Translations under genes and position numbers: made by a program
In this document: in pieces, positions 53,845 through 64,000 of the stretch
How the letters are laid out: each line of letters begins with the position of its first letter
How positions within the stretch are numbered: the stretch's first letter is position 1
Notes under the pieces: model-generated
What the model was told of the DNA's origin: nothing
The model's database searches: none
The model's input: only the letters and a program-made list of their open reading frames with translations
Assembly: GCF_009856365.1 (NCBI RefSeq)
Contig: NZ_WMEX01000005.1
Coordinates: 248,001 to 312,000 of the forward strand
Reading direction: 5' to 3'
DNA: 64,000 nt
Origin: Vreelandella halophila
GTDB taxonomy: Bacteria; Pseudomonadota; Gammaproteobacteria; Pseudomonadales; Oleiphilaceae

Positions 53845-53878
53845 CGCGCGTCCTACCCGCCAGAGACGCTAGAGGGGC

Positions 53879-55030
53879 ATGGCTTTGACGAAACCAGCGA
53901 TCCTTGCACTTGAGGACGGCAGCATCTTCAGAGGGGAATCCATCGGTGCCGACGGCGCCACCAGCGGTGAGGTCGTCTTCAATACGGCCATGACCGGCTA
54001 CCAGGAGATTCTCACTGACCCGTCCTATACCCGCCAGATGGTCACACTGACCTATCCGCACATTGGAAATACCGGCACCAACCCGGAGGACGTGGAGTCC
54101 GACCGGATCTGTGCTGCCGGACTGATCATCCGCGACCTGCCGCTGCTGGCCAGCAACTGGCGCCGGACCGACTCCCTTTCGGATTATCTGCAGAGGGAGA
54201 ACGTGGTGGCCATTGCCGGCGTGGATACCCGCCGCCTGACGCGTCTGCTGCGCAACAAGGGGGCCCAGGGAGGCGCCATTGTCGCCGGTGACAACGCCAG
54301 CGAGGAAGAGGCCCTGCGCCTGGCCCGGGACTTCCCTGGGATCAAGGGCATGGACCTGGCTTCCGAGGCCGGCTGCAAGGAGCCGCGTACCTGGACCCAG
54401 TCCGTCTGGACCCTGGATGAGGGCTACGGCGAGGCGCCGGAGAAGCGCTACCGCGTGGTCGCCTACGATTACGGCATCAAGTACAACATCCTGCGCCTGC
54501 TGGTCTCGCGCGGCTGCGAGGTAACACTGGTGCCGGCGCGTACGCCGCTGGGCGAGGTGATGGCGTACAACCCGGACGGCGTCTTTTTCTCCAATGGCCC
54601 CGGGGATCCAGAGCCCTGCGATTACGCTGTAGAGGCCCTGAAGGGTTGTATTGAGCGCCACATCCCGACCTTTGGCATCTGCCTCGGGCATCAGCTTCTG
54701 GGGCTGGCCGTGGGCGGGCGCAGCGAGAAGATGAAGTTCGGGCACCATGGCGCTAACCATCCGGTGGAGCGGGTCGCCGACGGTACCGTGGTCATTACCA
54801 GCCAGAACCATGGCTTTGCAGTGGATGAGAAGTCACTGCCGGACAACGTTGAGGTCACGTACCGCTCGCTGTTTGATGGCACCCTGCAGGGGATGCGCCT
54901 GAAGGACGCGCCAGTGTTCAGCTTTCAGGGGCACCCGGAAGCCAGCCCCGGGCCGCGGGACGTGATCCCGCTGTTCGATGAGTTCACCCGCCTGATGGAT
55001 GAACATCAGGCCACGCAGGCCGCACAGTGA
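53879..55030 (+). CDS. carA: Carbamoyl-phosphate synthase small subunit
   Basis: 383-aa glutaminase subunit supplying ammonia to CarB for pyrimidine and arginine synthesis. N-terminal domain: [23 protein letters not shown]; class I glutamine amidotransferase domain: [15 protein letters not shown], the nucleophile Cys in [10 protein letters not shown] and [14 protein letters not shown]. Preceded by a leader with an attenuator-like hairpin; carB follows after 48 nt. Confidence 0.98.
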   Translation: MALTKPAILALEDGSIFRGESIGADGATSGEVVFNTAMTGYQEILTDPSYTRQMVTLTYPHIGNTGTNPEDVESDRICAAGLIIRDLPLLASNWRRTDSLSDYLQRENVVAIAGVDTRRLTRLLRNKGAQGGAIVAGDNASEEEALRLARDFPGIKGMDLASEAGCKEPRTWTQSVWTLDEGYGEAPEKRYRVVAYDYGIKYNILRLLVSRGCEVTLVPARTPLGEVMAYNPDGVFFSNGPGDPEPCDYAVEALKGCIERHIPTFGICLGHQLLGLAVGGRSEKMKFGHHGANHPVERVADGTVVITSQNHGFAVDEKSLPDNVEVTYRSLFDGTLQGMRLKDAPVFSFQGHPEASPGPRDVIPLFDEFTRLMDEHQATQAAQ

Positions 55031-55078
55031 GGCCAACGGCTTCGAATCACGGCTCGAGACGAACAGGATAAGGGTTCA

Positions 55079-58293
<3,215 letters not shown>

Positions 58294-58294
<1 letters not shown>

Positions 58295-58776
58295 TGAGCA
58301 ACAACCGTGTTCCCATGACAAAACAGGGCGAGCAGGCCCTGCGTGACGAACTTTACCGGCTCAAATCCGAGGACCGGCCCAAGGTCATCCAGGCGATCTC
58401 GGAGGCGCGCGAACATGGCGATCTGAAAGAGAACGCTGAATACCATGCGGCGCGGGAGCAGCAGAGCTTCGTTGAAGGCCGGATCCAGGAGCTCGAGGGC
58501 AAACTGGGTGCGGCCCAGGTGATCGATGTCACCACCATCGAGAAAACGGGCAAGGTGATATTCGGTACCACGGTGCGCCTGATCAACATGGATACCGAGG
58601 AAGAAGTGACCTACCAGATCGTGGGTGACGACGAGGCGGACATCAAGGAAGGCCGGATCTCGATCTCCTCTCCGATCGCAAGAGCGCTGATCGGCAAGGA
58701 GGAAGGCGAGGAGGTCTCGGTCCAGGTGCCGTCCGGCACCGTGGAATATGAGATTGACGAGGTGATGCACATCTAG
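58294..58776 (+). CDS. greA: Transcription elongation factor GreA
   Basis: 160-aa factor that rescues backtracked RNA polymerase. N-terminal coiled coil: [30 protein letters not shown], with acidic tip residues in [17 protein letters not shown], then a C-terminal FKBP-like domain. Its ATG overlaps the carB stop (TAATG). A carA-carB-greA operon is also known from Pseudomonas aeruginosa. The 3' end overlaps convergent yhbY by 4 nt. Confidence 0.98.
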
Positions 58777-59078
58777 TGCTGGCGCAGGTTGGAGAGCTTC
58801 GGATTGGGTTCGGCCGCGCGGCGCAGCAGCACGGCCACCTTGCCGATCACCTGCACCAGTTCCGCGCCTGTGCTTTCGCAGGCCTCGTCGATCAGTTCAC
58901 GCCGTTCCTCGCGGTCCGTGGAGGCGATCTTCACCTTGATCAGTTCGTGGTCGTCCAGGGCCCGCTCCAGTTCCTGCTGCAGCCCTTCGGAAATGCCGTT
59001 GTCGCCGACCTGTACGACCGGTTTTAGGTCATGGGCAAGAGCCCGGTACTGGCGGCGTTGTGCGGCGGATAGTGGCAT
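58773..59078 (-). CDS. yhbY: CRM-domain RNA-binding protein YhbY
   Basis: 101-aa ribosome-assembly-associated protein with a CRM fold: [49 protein letters not shown]. The loop VQVGDNGIS corresponds to the GxxG RNA-binding motif. The start at 59078 is the family start; the extension to 59207 is not conserved. Divergent from rlmE, convergent with greA. Confidence 0.95.
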   Translation of the reverse strand: MPLSAAQRRQYRALAHDLKPVVQVGDNGISEGLQQELERALDDHELIKVKIASTDREERRELIDEACESTGAELVQVIGKVAVLLRRAAEPNPKLSNLRQH

Positions 59079-59162
59079 GATGGCGTCTCTGTGATCGTAT
59101 GGAATTAAGTGGAGACATGATACCAGCCGGCAGAGGCCGGTTGAATCGGTTCGGAGGCAGGA

Positions 59163-59786
59163 TTGGGACGTTCCAAGAGCAGTGACCGCTGGCTGCGCGA
59201 GCACCACCAGGATCCCTACGTGAATCGGTCACGGGAGGAGGGGTATCGTTCGCGCGCCAGTTACAAGCTGATCGAGATCGACCGGAAGGACGGATTGTTC
59301 CGGCGCGGGCAGACCGTGGTCGATCTGGGTGCTGCCCCCGGAGGCTGGTCCCAGGTGGCTGCTGAGCGGGTCGGGGAGAGTGGTACCGTGCTTGCCAGCG
59401 ACATCCTGGCGATGGATCCGATTCCGGAAGTCACCTTTGTTCAGGGTGATTTCACCGAGCAGGCGGTTCTGGAGGAGCTGTTGGCGACGCTCGATGGTCG
59501 TCCGGTGGACCTTGTCATTTCCGATATGGCGCCCAATATGAGTGGTGTGGCAGCCATTGATATCCCCAGTGCCATGCACCTGGTGGAGCTGGGGCTGGAA
59601 ATGGCGCATGAGGTTCTGCGTCCTGGTGGTGCGTTTGTGACCAAGGTGTTCCAGGGGGAGGGATTTGATGACCTGCTTCGTACCATGAAAAGGGACTTCC
59701 AGCGGGTGGCCAGCCGCAAGCCGGATGCCTCCAGGGGCCGGTCGCGTGAGCAGTATCAGGTGTGTACGGGGTTCCGGGGACGTTAA
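59163..59786 (+). CDS. rlmE: 23S rRNA 2'-O-ribose U2552 methyltransferase RlmE
   Basis: 207-aa FtsJ/RrmJ methyltransferase acting on the A-loop of 23S rRNA. Motifs: [17 protein letters not shown] with catalytic Lys, [28 protein letters not shown] and [13 protein letters not shown]. The start is TTG 59163, with GGAGG 5 nt upstream and [10 protein letters not shown] matching the family. It precedes ftsH, as in E. coli. Confidence 0.96.
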   Translation: MGRSKSSDRWLREHHQDPYVNRSREEGYRSRASYKLIEIDRKDGLFRRGQTVVDLGAAPGGWSQVAAERVGESGTVLASDILAMDPIPEVTFVQGDFTEQAVLEELLATLDGRPVDLVISDMAPNMSGVAAIDIPSAMHLVELGLEMAHEVLRPGGAFVTKVFQGEGFDDLLRTMKRDFQRVASRKPDASRGRSREQYQVCTGFRGR

Positions 59787-59895
59787 GGGCTGTAGGCGGT
59801 GAGGGCCGGCTATGGCCGCTGACGGGCGCATTGGTGTAAAGTTCGAAACAGGACCGTTCGAGTTCAGAACGGGCAGACAGTATGGGTGAGTGATC

Positions 59896-61836
59896 TTGAA
59901 CGACATGGCGAAAAATCTGGTTCTGTGGCTGGTTATTGCAGCCGTCCTGCTGATGGTATTCCAGAACTTCAGCCCGGAACCACAGCAGCAACAGCTCAAC
60001 TATTCCCAGTTCATCGAGATGGTGCGCAGTGGCCAGGTCGAGGAAGTGACCATTGAAGGCCAGACCATTACGGGCGCACGGCAGAACGGGGAGAACTTCA
60101 CTACCATCCGGCCGGCTGTTGAAGATCCGAACCTGATGGATGATCTCTACAATAACAATGTGGAGGTCACCGGCAAGGAGTCCTCGGGGCAGAGCATCTG
60201 GACCCAGTTGCTGGTTGCGTCCTTCCCGATCCTGATCATCATTGCGATCTTCATCTTTTTCATGCGCCAGATGCAGGGTGGTGCCGGTGGCAGCAAGGGC
60301 CCCATGTCCTTCGGCAAGAGCAAGGCCCGGCTGATGAGTGAGGAGCAGATCAAGACCACCTTCGATGACGTTGCTGGCGTTGATGAGGCCAAGGAGGACG
60401 TGAAGGAGCTGGTGGACTTCCTCAAGGATCCCAGCAAGTTCCAGCGTCTCGGCGGGCATATTCCCAAGGGCGTGCTCATGGTTGGCCCACCCGGTACCGG
60501 TAAGACCCTGCTGGCCAAGGCCATAGCAGGCGAGGCCAAAGTACCGTTCTTTACCATCTCGGGGTCAGATTTCGTTGAGATGTTCGTGGGCGTGGGCGCC
60601 TCGCGTGTTCGCGACATGTTCGAGCAGGCGAAGAAGCAGAGCCCCTGCATTATCTTCATCGATGAGCTCGATGCCGTCGGCCGCCATCGTGGTGCCGGTA
60701 TGGGCGGCGGCCACGATGAGCGCGAGCAGACGCTCAACCAGATGCTGGTCGAAATGGACGGCTTCGAGGGCAACGAGGGCGTGATTGTGATCGCCGCCAC
60801 CAACCGCCCGGACGTGCTGGACCCGGCGCTGCTGCGCCCGGGGCGTTTTGACCGCCAGGTGGTGGTTCCGCTGCCGGATATCCGGGGTCGGGAACACGTG
60901 CTCAAGGTCCATCTGTCCAAGGTGCCGCTGGCGGATGGTGTCCAGCCCAGGGACATCGCGCGCGGTACGCCCGGGTTCTCCGGTGCCGATCTGGAGAACC
61001 TGGTCAATGAGGCGGCCCTGTTCGCCGCGCGCCGCAATAAGCGCCTGGTTTCCATGGACGAACTGGAGCTTGCCAAGGACAAGATCATGATGGGCTCAGA
61101 GCGCAAGTCCATGGTCATGTCCGAGAAGGAAAAGCTCAACACCGCGAACCACGAGTCCGGCCACGCGATCGTTGGCCGCCTGATGCCCGAGCACGACCCG
61201 GTCTACAAGGTCAGTATCATTCCGCGTGGTCGCGCACTGGGCGTGACCATGTTCCTGCCGGAAGAGGACAAGTACAGTCACAGCCGGCGTTACATCATCA
61301 GCCAGATCTGCAGTCTCTTCGGTGGCCGTATTGCTGAGGAACTGACACTGGGCAAGGATGGCGTAACCACCGGGGCCCAGAACGACATCAAGCGTGCCAC
61401 GGAGCTTTCCCGGAACATGGTCACCAAGTGGGGGCTGTCCGATAAGCTCGGTCCGCTGATGTACGACGAAGACCGTGATGAGCCCTTTGCAGGGTACGAT
61501 TCCGGCTCCGGCGGCAAGGGTGTTTCCGGGCCCACGGCCCAGGCCATTGATGAAGAGGTGCGCCGGATCATCGATGAGTGCTATGAAACCGCCAAGCGGA
61601 TCCTTGTGGACAACATGGAGAAGCTGCATCTGATGGCGGATGCGCTGATGAAGTATGAAACCATCGATGCCGGTCAGATTGATGACATCATGGCGGGCAA
61701 GGTGCCGCGGCCGCCGAGCAGTTGGGATGATGATGACGATCACGGCGGTGACACCGTTGTGGCGGATATCAATTCCGACTCCGGCTCCAGGGCGTCGGAC
61801 GGTGAGGGGGCCGGTCATCCGGCTGGTGAACACTGA
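59896..61836 (+). CDS. ftsH: ATP-dependent zinc metalloprotease FtsH
   Basis: 646-aa membrane-anchored AAA+ protease. Two TMs (about 5-25 and 100-122) flank a periplasmic loop; Walker A is GPPGTGKT (197-204), the SRH is present, and the zinc site is HESGH (419-423, a HEXXH variant). The start is probably TTG 59896 ([13 protein letters not shown]), with GGTGAG 6 nt upstream; ATG 59905 and GTG 59890 are alternatives. It degrades membrane proteins and, in E. coli, LpxC and sigma-32, the factor expected to drive the grpE promoter here. Confidence 0.97.
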   Translation: MNDMAKNLVLWLVIAAVLLMVFQNFSPEPQQQQLNYSQFIEMVRSGQVEEVTIEGQTITGARQNGENFTTIRPAVEDPNLMDDLYNNNVEVTGKESSGQSIWTQLLVASFPILIIIAIFIFFMRQMQGGAGGSKGPMSFGKSKARLMSEEQIKTTFDDVAGVDEAKEDVKELVDFLKDPSKFQRLGGHIPKGVLMVGPPGTGKTLLAKAIAGEAKVPFFTISGSDFVEMFVGVGASRVRDMFEQAKKQSPCIIFIDELDAVGRHRGAGMGGGHDEREQTLNQMLVEMDGFEGNEGVIVIAATNRPDVLDPALLRPGRFDRQVVVPLPDIRGREHVLKVHLSKVPLADGVQPRDIARGTPGFSGADLENLVNEAALFAARRNKRLVSMDELELAKDKIMMGSERKSMVMSEKEKLNTANHESGHAIVGRLMPEHDPVYKVSIIPRGRALGVTMFLPEEDKYSHSRRYIISQICSLFGGRIAEELTLGKDGVTTGAQNDIKRATELSRNMVTKWGLSDKLGPLMYDEDRDEPFAGYDSGSGGKGVSGPTAQAIDEEVRRIIDECYETAKRILVDNMEKLHLMADALMKYETIDAGQIDDIMAGKVPRPPSSWDDDDDHGGDTVVADINSDSGSRASDGEGAGHPAGEH

Positions 61837-61860
61837 ACGCCCGACCCTCCGTGGTCTGAG

Positions 61861-61890
61861 CGCTCCCGGGTCAGTCCCGGGAGCGTTTTT
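61861..61890 (+). terminator. Intrinsic terminator after ftsH
   Basis: A 10-bp perfect stem (CGCTCCCGGG / CCCGGGAGCG), 5-nt loop TCAGT and TTTTT, 24 nt beyond the ftsH stop and 17 nt before folP. It should separate much of ftsH transcription from folP-glmM. Confidence 0.85.
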
Positions 61891-61907
61891 CGTTGAGGGG
61901 AGTATTC

Positions 61908-62738
61908 ATGACCATACTGTCTGAGAAGACACCGTCACCTGCCGTCATGGGGGTAATCAACGCCACTCCGGATTCGTTCTCGGATGGCGGCCGTTTCATC
62001 GATCCAGGCAATGCGCTGTCCCAGGCACGGGCCATGGTTGAGGCAGGTGTGGACTGGGTGGATATTGGCGGCGAGTCCACTCGCCCCGGAGCAACACCGG
62101 TTCCCCTTCAGGAGGAGCTGGATCGCGTCTGCCCGGTCATCGAGGCGATCCATCGTGAGCTGGATGTCCCCATCTCCCTGGATACCAGCGCTCCCGAAGT
62201 GATGCGTGAAGGGGCGCGCCTGGGTATCAGCATGATCAACGATGTACGTTCTCTGGAGCGGGAAGGCGCTGTGGCGGCGGCGCGTGACACCGGCCTGGCC
62301 GTCTGCATCATGCATCGCCAGGGGGAGCCTGAGACCATGCAGGATCGGCCCGAGTACAGTAATGTTCTGGAGGAAGTCCTGGGGTATCTGGACCGCCGTG
62401 CCGCCCAGCTCCAGGACGCGGGCATTCCCGGTGACCGGCTGCTCTACGATCCGGGCTTTGGCTTTGGTAAGACCCTGGAGCACAACCTGGTTCTGCTGGA
62501 GAACCTGGAGGCCATTGTCGCCCGTGGTTGGCCGGTGCTGGTGGGGATGTCACGCAAGAGCATGATCGGTGGCGTTACCGGCCGTCCCGTTGAGGAGCGC
62601 ATGGCGGGCAGCGTCGCGGCCGCGGCCATGGCGATGATGAAAGGTGCCGCGATCGTGCGTGTGCACGATGTGAAAGAAACGGTGGATGCCGCGCGCATGG
62701 TGCGTGCTGCGCGCGAACAGGGCAGCCTCCGGGCATAG
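61908..62738 (+). CDS. folP: Dihydropteroate synthase
   Basis: 276-aa folate-pathway enzyme joining pterin pyrophosphate and p-aminobenzoate; the target of sulfonamides. It has MGVINATPDSFSDGGRF, VDIGGESTRPGATPV, ISLDTSAPEVM, INDVRSLE, YDPGFGFGKTLEHNL and MSRKSMIG. ATG 61908 follows GGGGAG by 6 nt. A terminator precedes it and glmM follows after 21 nt. Confidence 0.97.
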   Translation: MTILSEKTPSPAVMGVINATPDSFSDGGRFIDPGNALSQARAMVEAGVDWVDIGGESTRPGATPVPLQEELDRVCPVIEAIHRELDVPISLDTSAPEVMREGARLGISMINDVRSLEREGAVAAARDTGLAVCIMHRQGEPETMQDRPEYSNVLEEVLGYLDRRAAQLQDAGIPGDRLLYDPGFGFGKTLEHNLVLLENLEAIVARGWPVLVGMSRKSMIGGVTGRPVEERMAGSVAAAAMAMMKGAAIVRVHDVKETVDAARMVRAAREQGSLRA

Positions 62739-62759
62739 AGCGGGAAAGGGATAATGACA

Positions 62760-64000
62760 ATGGGCGAGCGCAGGTATTTCGGAACGGACGGTATTCGCGG
62801 GGAAGTGGGAACTCACCCAATTTCCCCGGACTTTATCCTCAAACTGGGCTGGGCGGCTGGTCGCGCCTTTCGCAGGGAGGGGCAGGCCAACACGATGTTG
62901 ATCGGCAAGGATACCCGCCTGTCCGGCTATATGTTCGAATCAGCGCTGGAGGCGGGCCTTTCCGCCGCCGGTATGGACGTACGTCTGCTGGGTCCGATGC
63001 CTACTCCCGCCATTGCCTATCTGACGCGCACCTTCCGGGCAGCGGCGGGTATCGTCATCAGCGCGTCCCATAACCCCCACCACGATAATGGCATCAAGTT
63101 CTTCTCGGCGGACGGCACCAAGCTCGATGACGCGCTTGAAACGCGTATTGAGCAGTGGATTGACTCGGAGCTGGCAGTGGTTCCCGCTGGGGACCTGGGC
63201 AAGGCGGCCCGCATCGATGACGCGCCCGGCCGCTATATCGAGTTCTGCAAGAGCACCGTCCCGGGCCAGTTCAGCCTTGAAGGGCTGCATCTGGTGGTCG
63301 ACTGCGCCCATGGCGCCACCTATCACGTGGCACCGGCGGTGTTCCGGGAGCTGGGTGCCCGGGTGACCGCCATGGGAGCGGAGCCGGATGGTCTCAACAT
63401 CAATGACGGCTGCGGTTCCACGGCGCCGGAAGCCATGCGTCAGCGCGTGCTGGAGACTGGTGCGGATCTCGGTATCGCCTTCGATGGTGATGGTGACCGG
63501 GTGATCATGGTCGACCAAACCGGCCGTGAGGTGGACGGTGACGAACTGCTCTACATCATTGCCCGTGAACGCCATGATGCCGGCGGTCTTGATGGTGGTG
63601 TCGTGGGAACCCTGATGACCAACCTGGGCGTTGAGCTGGCTCTGGGTCGGCGTGGTATCCCGTTCGCACGGGCGAAGGTTGGTGACCGCTATGTGATGGA
63701 AGAGCTGGTGAATCGCCGGTGGCAGATCGGTGGTGAGGGGTCCGGGCACATCGTCTGTCGCGACCGCACCACTACCGGCGACGGCATTGTGTCAGCCCTT
63801 CAGGTGCTGGTTGCCATGCATCAGCGCGAATGCGGGCTGGCGGAGCTGCTGGCCGATGTCACCCGCCTGCCCCAGGAGACGGTCAATGTGCGGGTTGGTC
63901 AGCGCTTCAACCCTGACAACTATGAGGGCATCCAGTCGGCGGTGCGCGCCGCCGAGTCCGAGCTGGGCGAACGCGGCCGGATCCTGCTGCGGGCCTCAGG
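62760..64000 (+). CDS. glmM: Phosphoglucosamine mutase GlmM (3' end outside window)
   Basis: Interconverts glucosamine 6- and 1-phosphate for UDP-GlcNAc, peptidoglycan and LPS. 413 codons visible. It has [26 protein letters not shown], the phosphoserine loop [16 protein letters not shown] (active Ser103), [13 protein letters not shown] as the metal loop and [11 protein letters not shown]. Start ATG 62760 sits 9 nt after AAAGGG; ATG 62754 is in frame. About 30-40 C-terminal residues lie beyond base 64000. Confidence 0.96.
   Translation, partial: MGERRYFGTDGIRGEVGTHPISPDFILKLGWAAGRAFRREGQANTMLIGKDTRLSGYMFESALEAGLSAAGMDVRLLGPMPTPAIAYLTRTFRAAAGIVISASHNPHHDNGIKFFSADGTKLDDALETRIEQWIDSELAVVPAGDLGKAARIDDAPGRYIEFCKSTVPGQFSLEGLHLVVDCAHGATYHVAPAVFRELGARVTAMGAEPDGLNINDGCGSTAPEAMRQRVLETGADLGIAFDGDGDRVIMVDQTGREVDGDELLYIIARERHDAGGLDGGVVGTLMTNLGVELALGRRGIPFARAKVGDRYVMEELVNRRWQIGGEGSGHIVCRDRTTTGDGIVSALQVLVAMHQRECGLAELLADVTRLPQETVNVRVGQRFNPDNYEGIQSAVRAAESELGERGRILLRAS

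Overview
This 64 kb window is a GC-rich chromosome segment from a gammaproteobacterium. The gene neighbourhoods are the classic gammaproteobacterial ones: accB-accC-prmA-dusB, zapA-6S RNA-fau, pepP-ubiH-ubiI, ubiE-ubiJ-ubiB with tatABC, smpB/ratA-rnfH/bamE/recN, grpE-dnaK-dnaJ, dapB-carA-carB-greA and yhbY/rlmE-ftsH-folP-glmM. Acid-rich proteins, a sodium-coupled symporter, two CLC proteins, a wax-ester/TAG synthase and a polyhydroxyalkanoate-system protein would suit a marine or halophilic heterotroph, perhaps near Ectothiorhodospiraceae. That placement is inference; no rRNA is present to test it.

Layout. 1-5.3 kb: minus-strand operon aroQ-accB-accC-prmA-(zinc-ribbon DUF3426 protein)-dusB, with dusB cut by the window edge. 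5.4-9.1 kb: a diguanylate cyclase divergent from a LapD-type c-di-GMP receptor. 9.1-11.6 kb: ppa, an acyl-CoA dehydrogenase and rpiA. 11.7-16.0 kb: an OprC/NosA-type copper receptor, a UreH_2-like membrane protein, a PspF-like sigma-54 activator and a c5-type cytochrome. 16.1-24.0 kb: ilvA, a small unknown membrane protein, fau, 6S RNA, zapA, a ZapB-like coiled coil, ygfB, pepP, ubiH and ubiI. 24.0-27.7 kb: two tandem CLC transporters with CBS domains. 27.7-33.6 kb: ubiE-ubiJ-ubiB-hisI-hisE-tatA-tatB-tatC-rsmE, tightly packed. 33.8-41.3 kb: storage-granule protein, FFLEELY protein, alpha/beta hydrolase, fumC, a CarS-like membrane protein, metallophosphoesterase, DUF4124 protein, homocysteine methyltransferase and a YigB-like HAD phosphatase. 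41.4-48.7 kb: tmRNA, wax synthase, smpB, NSS symporter, ratA, rnfH, bamE, fur, a REPIN-like repeat and recN. 48.8-64 kb: heat-shock operon, dapB, carAB with an attenuator-like leader, greA, yhbY, rlmE, ftsH, folP and glmM (cut by the window edge).

The window is mostly core genome. I see no phage, insertion sequence, CRISPR array, tRNA or rRNA gene, and no multi-gene system that is obviously undescribed. The most unusual points are: (1) a wax synthase gene sits between smpB and ssrA, and its reading frame runs 87 nt into the tmRNA gene, so the tmRNA promoter lies inside protein-coding sequence; (2) a 31-codon leader ORF spans a perfect 16-bp hairpin upstream of carAB; (3) paired CLC proteins keep the external gating glutamate, lack the internal one, and one has His in place of the selectivity-loop Ser; (4) a palindrome plus a phased direct repeat lies in the divergent region of the copper locus; (5) an inverted repeat abuts the ilvA start codon. 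No gap between annotated features exceeds 300 bases.
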